The notes: generated by a model from the sequence alone, not told the origin. DNA of 64,000 nucleotides from JAIVGV01 sp032229975 (GCA_032229975.1 JAVXVG010000027.1:1-64000), one strand, 5' to 3'. Counted from the stretch's first letter, positions 51,792 to 61,585 are shown. Numbers and translations are program-made.

Positions 51792-54092
51792 ATGCGCCAA
51801 CGAACTCTTGCCCACAGCTTTCTCTCTCTCTTGCTCTTGCTCACAACTTTCCACTTCGCCGCACAACGCGCGCGCGCCGCCGATGACAACGATGACAAGC
51901 ATGCAGACGACAACGGCTACGAAGAGACGGCCCGCGTCGCGCGCGTGAGTCTCCTCGCGGGCGACGTGAGCCTGCGACGCGCGGGCTCGAACAAATGGGA
52001 GCGCGCCGCCTTGAACACGCCGCTCGTCGAGGGGGATCGATTGGCTACCGGCTCTGCCTCGCGAGTCGAGATACAGATCGACTCGCGCAACTTCATCCGC
52101 GTCGGCGAATACTCGACGGTCGATGTCGTCACGCTGCGCGATGCGGGCGTCGCCTTGAGTCTGCCCGAAGGCACTGCGACGCTCCGTCTCGCGCGCTTCG
52201 ATCACGCACACGAATACTTCGAGATCGATGCGCCGGGCACGACCGTCGCCGCCGAAGGGCCGGGCCTCTACCGTCTCGACGTTGACAAGGACGGCAAGGT
52301 TCGCGTTTCCGTGCGCGAAAGCGGGCGCGCGCGTCTCTACTCCGAGTCGTCCGGCTTCACGCTGCGCGATGGCCGTACGGCTTCGATGGTCAACGTCGGC
52401 AGCTCCGACGAAGCCGATTGGGAGTTCTCGGACGTGCGGCCCTTCGATAGTTGGGACACGTGGGTTGACGAGCGCGAACGCTACCTGCTCGCGCGACTCA
52501 ACTACGAGAATAGAGATCGTTACTACGACTCTCAGGTTTACGGCGCGGAAGAACTCGACGCCTACGGCGACTGGGTGCAGACGCACGACTACGGCTACGT
52601 CTGGCGACCGCGCGCCGCCGTCATCAACATCTACAACAATTGGGCCCCTTATCGCTACGGCCACTGGGATTGGTGTCCGCCCTACGGCTGGGTCTGGGTT
52701 GGCGACGAGGCGTGGGGATGGGCCCCCTATCACTATGGTCGTTGGGTCTATGCCGACAACTACTGGTGCTGGGCTCCGCGCGGCTACTACGGCTACAACT
52801 ACCGCGCGTGGTGGCGACCGGCCCTCGTCGCTTTCGTCAACGTCCATGTCTCTTTCGGCGACAACGTCTGCTGGTATCCGCTCCCTTATCATCACTCCGA
52901 TCCGCATTCCAACTTCTGGCGGCACTTGCGCGACCGCGAACGCCTCGATGCGCGGCGTCGTGATGAGTTGTCGAATCTTCAACGTCTGAACCCGATCTAT
53001 CGGCACGCGGTTTCGGGTCTGCCCAAGAACGACTTCTCACGCGGCGGCGTGCGCCCTCATCCCGCCGATCCTGAACTCGCCAAGCTCGCGCTCGCGACCG
53101 ATCCGGTGCGCGGTCGTCTCCCCGTCCGGCCCTTCGAGAGCGTGGGCGGCGAAGCAAACTTGCGCGAACGCCTGAGCGCGGACAAGCGCGCCGCGCTCGG
53201 CTCTCGCAACGACGGCGCGACCGTGAACGATCCCATGCGTCACACGCTCGAACGTCCCACGGGCGCGTCGAAGCGTCTGCCCGGCGTCGCGCTCGATGAT
53301 GAGCTGCGCCGCGCACGCATCCTCAACAACCGCGAGCCCGTGAGCAAAGGCCTGAAGGGCGAAGCACGCGGCGACGCAAGCGATCCCATGCGACACACAA
53401 GCGGCGATCCTGATCGACGTACCATCGGCGATCCTGATCGACGCAACGTCGGCGATCCTGATCGACGCAACGTCGGCGGCGATCTCGAACGACGCGGCGA
53501 CGCAACGGATCGGCGCGATGGCGACACGCGCACGACCGGCGCAGTCTCGCGCCCCGCGCGTCCCATTCGCATAAATCCCGACGGCAACGGCACGAAAGGC
53601 CCCGGCGGCGAAAAGGCCGGTGGTGATAAATCGGGCGGTGACAAGTCGGATGGTGAAAAGTCAGGTGGCGAGAAAGGTGCGGGCGACGATCCGCGACGCA
53701 CCACGCGCCCTGTCCGCACGAACCCCGAAGGCGGCGACACGCGTGGTCGCAATGGCGATGACACGCTTGATCGCAGGAAGAACACGGATGAACGCGAGCG
53801 CATTGAACGCGAGCGTTCCGCGCCGCGCGAGGAGCGCAGAGATCAACCCGTCGAGCGTCGCGAGCAGCCGCAAGAGCGACGCACCGAGCCCGCGCCGCGC
53901 TACGAACGGCCCGAACCGCGTCGCGAAGAACGTCCCTCGCCGCCACCGCGCGAAGAGCGACAGTCTCCGCCGCCGCGCGAAGAGCGTTCGTCGCCTCCGC
54001 CGAAGAGCGAGTCGAAGAGCGAGGAGCGACACTCCGAGCCTGCGCACGAAAAGTCCGAGCCTTCACGCGGACGGCCACCGCAAGGCAAGTAA
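51792..54092 (+). CDS. FecR-domain / DUF6600 secreted protein with charged low-complexity tail
   Basis: 766 residues. A signal peptide (LAHSFLSLLLLLTTFHFAAQ) precedes a FecR-like domain (ARVSLLAGDVSLRRAGSNKW, LVEGDRLATGSASRVEI) and a Trp/Tyr-rich DUF6600 block (VWRPRAAVINIYNNWAPYRY, GWVWVGDEAWGWAPYHYGRW). From about residue 530 it is low complexity: tandem GDPDRRNV units, then a Gly/Glu/Lys run, then Arg/Glu/Pro repeats (PPPREERQSPPPREERSSPP). FecR-type domains outside iron signalling are often exported peptidoglycan- or surface-associated proteins. The tail has no homologue I can name. The antisense strand has very long open frames here, caused by GC bias. Confidence 0.8.
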   Translation: MRQRTLAHSFLSLLLLLTTFHFAAQRARAADDNDDKHADDNGYEETARVARVSLLAGDVSLRRAGSNKWERAALNTPLVEGDRLATGSASRVEIQIDSRNFIRVGEYSTVDVVTLRDAGVALSLPEGTATLRLARFDHAHEYFEIDAPGTTVAAEGPGLYRLDVDKDGKVRVSVRESGRARLYSESSGFTLRDGRTASMVNVGSSDEADWEFSDVRPFDSWDTWVDERERYLLARLNYENRDRYYDSQVYGAEELDAYGDWVQTHDYGYVWRPRAAVINIYNNWAPYRYGHWDWCPPYGWVWVGDEAWGWAPYHYGRWVYADNYWCWAPRGYYGYNYRAWWRPALVAFVNVHVSFGDNVCWYPLPYHHSDPHSNFWRHLRDRERLDARRRDELSNLQRLNPIYRHAVSGLPKNDFSRGGVRPHPADPELAKLALATDPVRGRLPVRPFESVGGEANLRERLSADKRAALGSRNDGATVNDPMRHTLERPTGASKRLPGVALDDELRRARILNNREPVSKGLKGEARGDASDPMRHTSGDPDRRTIGDPDRRNVGDPDRRNVGGDLERRGDATDRRDGDTRTTGAVSRPARPIRINPDGNGTKGPGGEKAGGDKSGGDKSDGEKSGGEKGAGDDPRRTTRPVRTNPEGGDTRGRNGDDTLDRRKNTDERERIERERSAPREERRDQPVERREQPQERRTEPAPRYERPEPRREERPSPPPREERQSPPPREERSSPPPKSESKSEERHSEPAHEKSEPSRGRPPQGK

Positions 54093-54138
54093 AAAGTGCG
54101 CGACGCATTGAGGCGTCGTGTGTGATAGTAACGAAGCG

Positions 54139-54172
54139 AAGGGGCCCGTGCTTGATCAAGCACGGGCCCCTT
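54139..54172. terminator. 34-bp perfect palindrome between convergent genes
   Basis: AAGGGGCCCGTGCTTGA (54139-54155) is followed immediately by its exact reverse complement (to 54172), a loop-free 17-bp arm palindrome. It lies between the FecR/DUF6600 gene and the convergent PPC/DUF4214 gene and would form a bidirectional terminator hairpin. Confidence 0.75.
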
Positions 54173-54201
54173 ACTCGTTGTTCGCTCGCTGTTCGTCGCG
54201 A

Positions 54202-57200
54202 CTACTGCCGCACGTTGGGCCCGAAGCGGAGGTAGTATTCGGCGGAGTTGACGAAGCCGTTGACCATGTCGCGCGGGTTGGCGCTCGTGGGCGGATTGAT
54301 CGTGTTGAGCCATCCGATGTAGCCGTTGATCTCGGGCGTGCGTCGGAGGTAGCCGTAATACTGCATGGCGACGAAGGTCGGGTTGAACTGAATGCGGTTG
54401 ACCTCTTGGCTCTCGACGATGATGCGCAACACCTCGGCGCGCGTCTTCGTCCCACCATCGAGCGCGGCGACGAGCGAGTTGCGCGTCTGGCCGGAGACCG
54501 GATCGGTGGTTGTTAAGGTCGCGCCGACGTTCGAGAGCAGCGTGTCAACGAACTGTGCATTCGAGAGTGAGCCGTAGCGTGTGACGAAGGCCGGGCGCGT
54601 GACCCAGTCTTCGGCGAAGTTGAAGGTCTTGTCGATGCGCTCCTCGGTCGTCGTGCCTGTGACGCGTCTCATGTCGGGAATGATCTCGTCGTAGGCGGGG
54701 AAGTAGTTCGGGTTCGACTGAGCACCGAACGAGACCTTGTAGTAGAGGAAGACGAAGAAGCCCTTCAACTGAAATTCCTGCGAGAGAAAGAAGTTTGAAG
54801 AGACGCGGATACGATCGCAGTTTGCCGATGCGCTTGCGGGATCGGTGTTGTCCTGATTCGGGCACGGCGCATAGACGGCAGTCCACGGCTCGCCTGCTTC
54901 AGGCTCGCGAGAGAGGAAGTCGAGATACTGCATCCGCACGAAGAAGGCCGTCTGGCCGGAGGCGACGTTCTGATTGTGATTGGGATTGGTGGTCGCCTGC
55001 ACGATGTCGTTATCGACGATGGTGACGGTGGCATCGGTGGGCGCACCTAAGTTCGCGCCCTGCGGATTCGCGAGCGCGACATGGAACGTCTCGTTGCCTT
55101 CGACGTGCACGTCGTCGATGAGCGGGATGGTGAAGGCCTTCGTGGTCTCGCCGGCGTTGAACCTGATCGTGTCGATGGTCGTCACGTAGTCGCAGCGCGC
55201 GTAAGCCGTCCCGTTAGCGGTGCTGCATGGAACTGCGGCCGGATCGTCCACGGTACGATACTCGACCGAAGCCGCGCCCGTCGTGTCGCCGAGACGCTGG
55301 ACGGTGATCTGGATCGACTTCGAGGCGTCGTTCTCGTTGACGGAGTAGGTCGCGTTACTGAACTGCACCTGTGGCGTCGTCGCCGAAGATGTCTGCGTGA
55401 CAGTCAGCGTGCTCGTGCCGACCGCGATCGTGCCGACACGCGTTGTCGTGCCCGTATTGGCATCAACGTTGAAGCGCACGCGACTCGTTCCCGTGCCTGA
55501 TCCGCCCGTAGGCGAAGTGATGTGTATCCAAGAAGTCGCGGTTGAAGCGACCCACGTGTTGCACTGCGCGCTGACGGGGAAGACCGTGAAGCGGCCCGCG
55601 CCGCTTCCTTGCGTGAAAGGGATCACGTTGGGGAAGATCGTGGTGGCGCACGCGGTCGATCCCGCCGCGCTCTGATTGATCGTGAAAGTCTGACTGCCGA
55701 CGGTGAGCGTGCCCGCGCGCGCGCTCGTCGTCGTGTTGGCCGCGACGGTGTAGCTGAACGTGCCGTTGCCGGAGGCATCCGGCCCACTCACCGTGCCTGC
55801 GGTAACGAAAGTTGTCGTGTTACTCGTCAAGGTCGGCGCGGCGCATCCGGCCTGCGTCGTATAGGCGTCGCTGAAGATTCCACCCGCCGACGTGACCGTG
55901 CGACTCGCAGAGGTGAGCGCGTATGTGCAGGCTTGCGAGCCCGTGAGCGCGAGCGTGTACGTGCCCTGCTGACCGGCGGATGCGGAGTTCGCGTAGATGG
56001 TATAGAGGCCGGTCGCGGGTAGGACGCCCGTGAAGGTACGCTTGCCCGAAGGGAGGTGCGCGTTCGCGACGCCGCCACCGTTATCGTCCTCGTCGAGCAC
56101 CTTGCCGTCTTTGTCGAGAATGAAGAGATAGGGATCGACCGACGAGGTCTGCGTCATCGAGACGCTGATCGTCTGGCCCGCCGTGCCACTGAAGGTGTAC
56201 ACGTCGATGAAAGACGAGTCGGCTGGCAGGCGACAGTCGCTTGAAGCGAGCGTGCCGTTGATGGTCTGGCCGACGCTGATCGGAGTCGAAGGACAACTGG
56301 CCGCATCGACGCCGAGCACGAGTGTGTAACTGCCGTTGCCATTCGCTGTCGCCGCGTTAGCGATGATGCGATAAGTTCCGGTCTGCGGCAGGCGCGCGCT
56401 TGGCGACGCGCCGAGGTTCGCGACGATAGCGGGGATGCGCGCGTTGGAGCCGCCCGTGCCGTTGTCGTCGCGCGCAATCTCGTCGCCGTCGGGCCCGACG
56501 AGGAAGAGATACGTGTCGAACGAGGCGGTCATCTGAATGGCTACCTGCTGGCCCGCCGTGCCGTCGAAAGTGTACACGTCGTAGAACGAGCCGTCGTCGA
56601 GCGTGCAGTCGGGGCTGCCGAGCGAGCCTGTTTTGTTGAGCGGAGTACCGGGGACGGGGTTGAGGATAACGGGCGTGGAGCTACAGACCGAACCGGCATT
56701 GAGTGTCAGTGTATATGCGCCGGTCGCGCCCGAGGCGAAAGAGTTGGCGAGGATCGTGTAGGTGCCGCTTGTCGGGAGCGTAAAGTTTAAGATGCGCGAG
56801 TTGGTGTTCTGTCCGCCGACGCCGCCCGTGCCGCCATCGTCATCTTGGACGGTCGAGCTAGTGATGCTCGTCTCGCCGGGCACAAGCAGATAGAGGTAGG
56901 TGTCGAAGGCGGTCGAGGTCATGTCGATGACGATCTGCTGGCCCGCCGTGCCCGTGAAGCTATAGGCGTCGTAGAACGAGCCGTCGATGGGATTGACGCA
57001 GTCGCCCGACGCGAGCGTGCCGGGGATGGGCGTCGCACTGAAGCTGATCGATGTGGTCGTATTCGCGCAGCCGAGTACGAGGGGTTGCACTTCGCCTCCG
57101 GGCGCGGCGGCCACCTTCACTCCGCCAGCTTTGAACTTGCCGCGACTCGTCGTGAGCGGCGCGACCTTGCTCGACGCGCCCGCCTGTTTCGTCCCGACCT

Positions 57201-57336
57201 GCGCACTCTTCTGTGCCGACGCGCCAAAGCGCGCCGCGCCGCCTGAGAGGGCCAGCGCGCACGCGAGCGCGACGAACAGTATCCTGACAACGAACCGGCG
57301 GGCTCTTCTGCGCCCGCCAAACTTCACAGCCTTCAT
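54202..57336 (-). CDS. Large secreted PPC / BACON / Calx-beta / DUF4214 protein
   Basis: About 1044 residues from the ATG at 57336 (AAGGGGTG upstream; the GTG three codons earlier is less likely). Signal segment (ILFVALACALALSGGAARFG), then at least three PPC (pre-peptidase C-terminal) beta domains, each with the YDVYTFDGTAGQQV and GTYTILANSFASG-type strands; then BACON-like domains (TWVASTATSWIHITSPTGGS), a Calx-beta domain (VQFSNATYSVNENDASKSIQ) and a C-terminal DUF4214 region with repeated FVRMQYLDFLSREPE / AMQYYGYLRRTPE motifs. This is a surface or secreted adhesin/scaffold, not an enzyme. DUF4214 often accompanies surface glycoproteins. Confidence 0.82.
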   Translation of the reverse strand: MKAVKFGGRRRARRFVVRILFVALACALALSGGAARFGASAQKSAQVGTKQAGASSKVAPLTTSRGKFKAGGVKVAAAPGGEVQPLVLGCANTTTSISFSATPIPGTLASGDCVNPIDGSFYDAYSFTGTAGQQIVIDMTSTAFDTYLYLLVPGETSITSSTVQDDDGGTGGVGGQNTNSRILNFTLPTSGTYTILANSFASGATGAYTLTLNAGSVCSSTPVILNPVPGTPLNKTGSLGSPDCTLDDGSFYDVYTFDGTAGQQVAIQMTASFDTYLFLVGPDGDEIARDDNGTGGSNARIPAIVANLGASPSARLPQTGTYRIIANAATANGNGSYTLVLGVDAASCPSTPISVGQTINGTLASSDCRLPADSSFIDVYTFSGTAGQTISVSMTQTSSVDPYLFILDKDGKVLDEDDNGGGVANAHLPSGKRTFTGVLPATGLYTIYANSASAGQQGTYTLALTGSQACTYALTSASRTVTSAGGIFSDAYTTQAGCAAPTLTSNTTTFVTAGTVSGPDASGNGTFSYTVAANTTTSARAGTLTVGSQTFTINQSAAGSTACATTIFPNVIPFTQGSGAGRFTVFPVSAQCNTWVASTATSWIHITSPTGGSGTGTSRVRFNVDANTGTTTRVGTIAVGTSTLTVTQTSSATTPQVQFSNATYSVNENDASKSIQITVQRLGDTTGAASVEYRTVDDPAAVPCSTANGTAYARCDYVTTIDTIRFNAGETTKAFTIPLIDDVHVEGNETFHVALANPQGANLGAPTDATVTIVDNDIVQATTNPNHNQNVASGQTAFFVRMQYLDFLSREPEAGEPWTAVYAPCPNQDNTDPASASANCDRIRVSSNFFLSQEFQLKGFFVFLYYKVSFGAQSNPNYFPAYDEIIPDMRRVTGTTTEERIDKTFNFAEDWVTRPAFVTRYGSLSNAQFVDTLLSNVGATLTTTDPVSGQTRNSLVAALDGGTKTRAEVLRIIVESQEVNRIQFNPTFVAMQYYGYLRRTPEINGYIGWLNTINPPTSANPRDMVNGFVNSAEYYLRFGPNVRQ

Positions 57337-57760
57337 GTAAAACACCCCTTACTCGGAGATCATCTGCCGGAAGAGAGCGTTGACTAACACTCGTCCGGCG
57401 TCGAGAGCGCGCTGCTTGCTAGAAGCGACCGCCACGCGCGGCGCGCTCGCAGACAGAGAGCCGCATAATTAAACGCCTACACACTTCGCTTGAGCCGAAT
57501 TTTCGCACGGGGAATTTTAACGGGAGGAGAGAATGCTCATGCTCTCTGAAAGGGGAGTTGCGAGCAGCAGCGAGCAGGCGAGCTAAAGACGTTGAAACGG
57601 AAACTTGGCGAATCGCCCGGTCGTGCGGGCGCGAAGGAGATCAAAGAGCCACGCGCCGGGACAAAATTACTTTAAGGGACGCTCTCCGGCACAGTCAAGT
57701 TGTCTGACAAGACACGAGATAGATGCGAATTTCGCCCCGCCGGTTGCACCCGCCGCACGC
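57337..57760. other. Intergenic region, nothing recognised
   Basis: 424 bp between the start of the PPC/DUF4214 gene and the end of the dehydrogenase gene, both on the minus strand. I see no convincing small gene, hairpin or repeat here; it presumably holds the promoter of the PPC/DUF4214 gene. Confidence 0.5.
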
Positions 57761-58759
57761 CTACATCGCCGCCATGATCGCCTCGGCGAACTCCATTGTC
57801 TTCGCCGTCCCGCCGATGTCGCGTGTGCGCACCTGCCCGTCGCGGAAGACTTTGAGCATCGCGTGTTCGACCCTGTCAGCCGCCTCGCGCTCGTCCAAGT
57901 AGCGCAGCATGAGGATGCCGGACTGCAAGAGGGCCGTCGGGTTGGCGATGCCCTGCCCTGCGATGTCGGGCGCGCTGCCGTGCACCGCCTCGAAGACCGC
58001 GCCCAGTTCGCCGATGTTCGCGCCGGGGACGAGACCGAGCCCACCGATGAGACCAGCACAGAGATCGGAGACGATGTCGCCGTAGAGATTTTCTAAGAGC
58101 ATCACGTCGAACTGTTCCGGTCGCATGACGAGTTGCATGCAAGCGTTATCGACGATCTTGTCGTCCGCTTCGATTTCGGGAAAGTCCTTCGAGACGGTGC
58201 GGAAGCAATCGAGGAAGAGGCCATCCGAGAGCTTCATGATGTTCGCCTTGTGCACGGCTGTCACCTTCTTGCGTCCCTCACGCCGCGCATACTCGAAGGC
58301 GAACTTCGAGACGCGCGTCGAAGCCTTCGCCGTGATGATCTTGATGCTCTCGACCACACCGGGCACGACGACGTGCTCGATCCCCGAATACAAGTCCTCC
58401 GTGTTCTCTCTGACGACGACGAGATCGAGTTCCGGGTAGCGCGAAGGCACATTCGGTAGAGCGCGCACGGGTCTCAAGTTCGCATAGAGATCGAGCGTCT
58501 TGCGAAGGCCGACGTTGACGGACGTGAAGCCCTTGCCGACGGGCGTCGTAATGGGCCCCTTCAAAGCGACCTTGTTGCGCTTGATCGATTCGAGCAGATC
58601 GTCTGGCAGCGTCGTGCCGTACTTCTCTAGGGCCTGCGCGCCCGCGTAGTGCGTCTCCCATTCGACCTCGACGCCCGTCGCCTCAATGATCCGCACCACT
58701 GCGGAAGTGACTTCTGGCCCAATGCCATCGCCCGGAATCAGTGTGATAGTATGTTTCAT
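57761..58759 (-). CDS. Isocitrate/isopropylmalate dehydrogenase family enzyme
   Basis: 332 residues from the ATG at 58759 (KHTITLIPGDGIGPEVTSAV). The family signature and substrate loop are present: NLRPVRALPNV, VVVRENTEDLYSGIEH, VTAVHKANIMKLSDGLF, and the C-terminal PGANIGELGAVFEAVHGSAPD. The Ser/Glu pattern with RENTEDLYSGIEH is that of NAD-dependent isocitrate (or homoisocitrate) dehydrogenases rather than LeuB, so the substrate is most likely isocitrate. It is divergent from the ThiO-like gene, with the inverted repeat at 58765-58840 between them. Confidence 0.88.
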   Translation of the reverse strand: MKHTITLIPGDGIGPEVTSAVVRIIEATGVEVEWETHYAGAQALEKYGTTLPDDLLESIKRNKVALKGPITTPVGKGFTSVNVGLRKTLDLYANLRPVRALPNVPSRYPELDLVVVRENTEDLYSGIEHVVVPGVVESIKIITAKASTRVSKFAFEYARREGRKKVTAVHKANIMKLSDGLFLDCFRTVSKDFPEIEADDKIVDNACMQLVMRPEQFDVMLLENLYGDIVSDLCAGLIGGLGLVPGANIGELGAVFEAVHGSAPDIAGQGIANPTALLQSGILMLRYLDEREAADRVEHAMLKVFRDGQVRTRDIGGTAKTMEFAEAIMAAM

Positions 58760-58764
58760 GTTGT

Positions 58765-58840
58765 AGCACTCAGCATTCAGCAATTAGCGCTCAGCCACAT
58801 CGCAATCAATTTTCCGGCTGAACGCTGATTGCTGAGTGCT
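58765..58840. repeat. Imperfect inverted repeat between divergent dehydrogenase and glycine oxidase genes
   Basis: The arm at 58765-58796 (beginning AGCACTCAGCATTCAGC) is mirrored by GGCTGAACGCTGATTGCTGAGTGCT read at 58816-58840, with a 7-base insertion in one arm. It is made of repeats of words such as TCAGCA and would fold into a long hairpin in the shared 5' region. It belongs to the same style of word-repeat palindromes seen at 37516, 61501 and 62980. Confidence 0.55.
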
Positions 58841-58897
58841 GTTTGCTTTTTTCGCATCATACCAGCAACTTTGCGTAACGTGGAAGGCTCAAAGGCG

Positions 58898-60070
58898 GTG
58901 ACTGATGCTCTGGTGCTCGGCGGCGGCGTCGAGGGGTTAGCCGTGGCGCGAGAACTCGCGCGGCGCGACGTGCGCGTGACCGTCATCGAGCGCGGAGGCG
59001 TCGGCGCAGAGGCTTCGTGGGCCGCCGCAGGGATGCTCGCACCACAGGTCGAAGCTAACTGTGCGGACGACTTCTTCGAGTTTGCCTGCGAGAGTCGCGA
59101 CGCCTATCCGGCCTTCGCCGACGCGCTGCGCGAAGAGACGGGCATCGACATCGAACTCGACTGCACCGGCACGCTCTACCTCGCCTTCACGGAAGAGGAC
59201 GAGCGCGACTGCGCGCGCCGCTTCGAGTGGCAACAGAGGGCCGGTCTCATCGTCGAACAGTTGACGACGAAAGACGTGCGCGCGCTTGAGCCAAATGTTT
59301 CGATGCGCGTGCGCTCGGCCTTGCGTTTCGCGCGCGCGTGGCAGGTGGAGAATCGTCGGCTCTGCGCTGCGCTCGCGCACGCCGCGCGCGAGGCGGGAGT
59401 CGAGATACTTGAAGAGACCGAGGCGCGCGCGATCAACTTACGAGGTGGCCGCTTCGCATCGGTCGAGACTTCACGCGGCGTCTTCAGCGCGGGGGCGTGC
59501 GTCGTCGCCTGCGGCGCGTGGTCGTCGCTGCTGCCATTCAACGAAGAGGGCACGGATGCTCAAGCGCGAACGGGGGCCATCAAGGATCACGTCGCGCCTG
59601 TCGTCGAACCCGTGCGCGGGCAGATGCTCTGTTACGCGATGCCGGAGAATGAGCCGCTGCTGCGCCACGTCGTCTATAGTTCGAGCGGTTACCTCGTACC
59701 GAGACGTGATGGACGACTGCTCGCGGGCACGACAAGCGAGCGCGCAGGCTTCGACAAGCGCGTGACTGAAGAAGGCAGGGAAGCGATCCGTCGCAACGCC
59801 GTTGAGATCGCGCCCGCCGTCGAACAGTTGAGACAGATCGACGAGTGGGCCGGTTTACGTCCGCGCTCCGCAGATGCGCTGCCACTGATCGGCGCGTCCA
59901 CAGAGATCGCGAATCTCTTCTACGCAACCGGCCATTTCCGCAACGGTATCCTGCTCGCGCCTCTGACGGGCGCGCTGCTCGCCGAGATGATCACGACGGG
60001 CGAGATGCCCGCCCCGCTCGCGCCCTTCTCCCCCGCGCGCCTGCGCCGCGCCACATCTCAACGGGTATAA
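58898..60070 (+). CDS. thiO: Glycine oxidase ThiO-like FAD enzyme
   Basis: About 390 residues from the GTG at 58898, which leaves only a short leader before the FAD motif DALVLGGGVEGLAVARELAR. Further DAO-family features: GVGAEASWAAAGMLAPQ, and the C-terminal LRPRSADALPLIGAS and ATGHFRNGILLAPLTG strings that mark ThiO. It oxidises glycine to the imine for thiazole synthesis in thiamin biosynthesis. No other thi gene is visible beside it in the window; it is instead followed 29 bp later by two TlpA-like genes. A longer start at 58829 exists but its residues overlap the hairpin and look non-coding. Confidence 0.82.
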   Translation: MTDALVLGGGVEGLAVARELARRDVRVTVIERGGVGAEASWAAAGMLAPQVEANCADDFFEFACESRDAYPAFADALREETGIDIELDCTGTLYLAFTEEDERDCARRFEWQQRAGLIVEQLTTKDVRALEPNVSMRVRSALRFARAWQVENRRLCAALAHAAREAGVEILEETEARAINLRGGRFASVETSRGVFSAGACVVACGAWSSLLPFNEEGTDAQARTGAIKDHVAPVVEPVRGQMLCYAMPENEPLLRHVVYSSSGYLVPRRDGRLLAGTTSERAGFDKRVTEEGREAIRRNAVEIAPAVEQLRQIDEWAGLRPRSADALPLIGASTEIANLFYATGHFRNGILLAPLTGALLAEMITTGEMPAPLAPFSPARLRRATSQRV

Positions 60071-60099
60071 TCGCGCTTGAGAGTTAATTCGGGGGAGAC

Positions 60100-61485
60100 A
60101 TGATTTCCAAACGAAGTTTTCAACTACAACTTAGCGCGCAATGGTTTGCGCTCATTGCATCGCTCGCGCTCTTCGCGCACGCACAAGTGTTCGCGCAACG
60201 AAGCAACGACGCAGACGCATCGCGCACGGCGGCGCATGAGAAGTCCGCCGCACAATTATACGAAGAGGCTGCGAGCTACACGCGACGCAAGTATGAGGAG
60301 CTTGAGCGCGCGGGCTTCCACTACGATGCGAAGCTCGCCGCCGAGGTCGAAGCGGAGCAGCGCGCCCTCGCCGCGCGAAACGTCGTCGCACTCCTCGCGC
60401 ACTCGTCGCTCGCGAACGAAGACAAGTTTTTCCTCGGTCAGCTCCAGAGTCTCGCGGGCGACTCAGTGCGCGCCGTCGAGACCATGCGCGCCTTCCTCGT
60501 TACGAAGCATGATGCAACGCACGATGAACAACAGACGGCACGCTTCATCATCGCGCTTGAGATCGCGCGCAAAGGGCCACCCGATACCGCAGAGTCCGCG
60601 CTCGCAGATTATCTCGCGAACGATTCTCCGCCTTCGCACGAGCGACGCTACCGGCTTGAGATGCAGCTCGCGCAGAGTTACCGGCAGAGCGGCGAGCGCG
60701 AACGGGCCATCGGACACGCGCGCGCGGCGTTCGAGTCGGCGAAGCAGTTGAACTCGACCGCCACGCTTGATGCCGCGACGCGCGATGAAATCTTTTATCG
60801 CTCCGGGCAATTCCTCGCCGAAGCTCTCAACGAAGTGAATCGCACGGGCGAAGCAATCGCTGCGCTGCAAGAGCTGCGGCGTCTGAGCGTCAGCTTCCCC
60901 TCCGCCGATCTCTATCGTCGCACGACGCTCATCCTCGGTCGCATCGTCCCGGCGGTCGGCTACATGACGCGCCTCGACGATCCACTCTTTGACGCAGACA
61001 AGGGCGCGCGCATCGCGCCGGAGATCGAAGTCAAAGACTGGATCGATCAGAAGCCGACGACGCTCGCGCAAGAGCGCGGTCGCGTTGTCTTACTCGACTT
61101 CTGGGCGACGTGGTGCGCGCCCTGTCAGGCGGCCCTCCCTTCGATGAGCGAGTGGCAGAAAAGATATAAAGACCGGGGCTTGACCATCATCGCCTTCACG
61201 CAGTATCGCGACGAGACCACCGATGGACATGCCGTGAAAACGAAGCAGGAGCACGACGCGCTGCGCGAATTTCGCCGCACGAACCATCTGCCCTTCGGCG
61301 TCGCCGCCGCAGAGAGCGTCACGACCGCTGCGCGCTACAACGTCACCTCGATCCCTGCAGCAGTTCTCATCGACCGCAGGGGCGTCGTGCGCTATCTCAA
61401 CGTCAGCTCGAACGATGATGATCTCAAAGAACTCGAACAGATGATCGTCAAACTCCTCGACGAGCCTGCGGGCGGCGGCAAGTAG
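60100..61485 (+). CDS. TlpA/ResA-like thioredoxin protein 1 with helical N-terminal region
   Basis: 461 residues. Signal segment (WFALIASLALFAHAQVFAQ), then about 270 residues of helical repeats (ERRYRLEMQLAQSYRQSGER) that look TPR-like, and a C-terminal AhpC/TSA-TlpA thioredoxin domain with VVLLDFWATWCAPCQAALPSM (CAPC, active pair present) and the cis-Pro strand TSIPAAVLIDRRG. The ATG at 60100 has GGGGGAG just upstream. It is followed by a paralogue with the same layout and by a CcdA-thioredoxin fusion, so the block is a periplasmic thiol-reduction module, probably driven by CcdA-type electron import. Confidence 0.85.
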   Translation: MISKRSFQLQLSAQWFALIASLALFAHAQVFAQRSNDADASRTAAHEKSAAQLYEEAASYTRRKYEELERAGFHYDAKLAAEVEAEQRALAARNVVALLAHSSLANEDKFFLGQLQSLAGDSVRAVETMRAFLVTKHDATHDEQQTARFIIALEIARKGPPDTAESALADYLANDSPPSHERRYRLEMQLAQSYRQSGERERAIGHARAAFESAKQLNSTATLDAATRDEIFYRSGQFLAEALNEVNRTGEAIAALQELRRLSVSFPSADLYRRTTLILGRIVPAVGYMTRLDDPLFDADKGARIAPEIEVKDWIDQKPTTLAQERGRVVLLDFWATWCAPCQAALPSMSEWQKRYKDRGLTIIAFTQYRDETTDGHAVKTKQEHDALREFRRTNHLPFGVAAAESVTTAARYNVTSIPAAVLIDRRGVVRYLNVSSNDDDLKELEQMIVKLLDEPAGGGK

Positions 61486-61500
61486 GCCCTAAGATTCATC

Positions 61501-61544
61501 ATCTGAAATCTTAAGTCCTGAATGTCAGATTTGAAATTTCAGAT
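61501..61544. repeat. Short inverted repeat between the two TlpA-like genes
   Basis: ATCTGAAAT (61501-61509) and ATTTCAGAT (61536-61544) are exact inverses, with additional related words (TTTGAAATTTCAGATTTTAG) around them. It fills most of the 100-bp gap and is of the same word-repeat style as at 37516, 58765 and 62980. Confidence 0.45.
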
Positions 61545-61585
61545 TTTAGACTCGAAATCACTACTTGATTGATCTGATTGGTCAA

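Noticed and set aside
53037..54159. Several long minus-strand Arg/Ser/Cys-rich frames opposite the FecR/DUF6600 gene
   Set aside because: They mirror the repeated low-complexity tail; no start, no family, and biased Arg/Ser composition typical of antisense frames.
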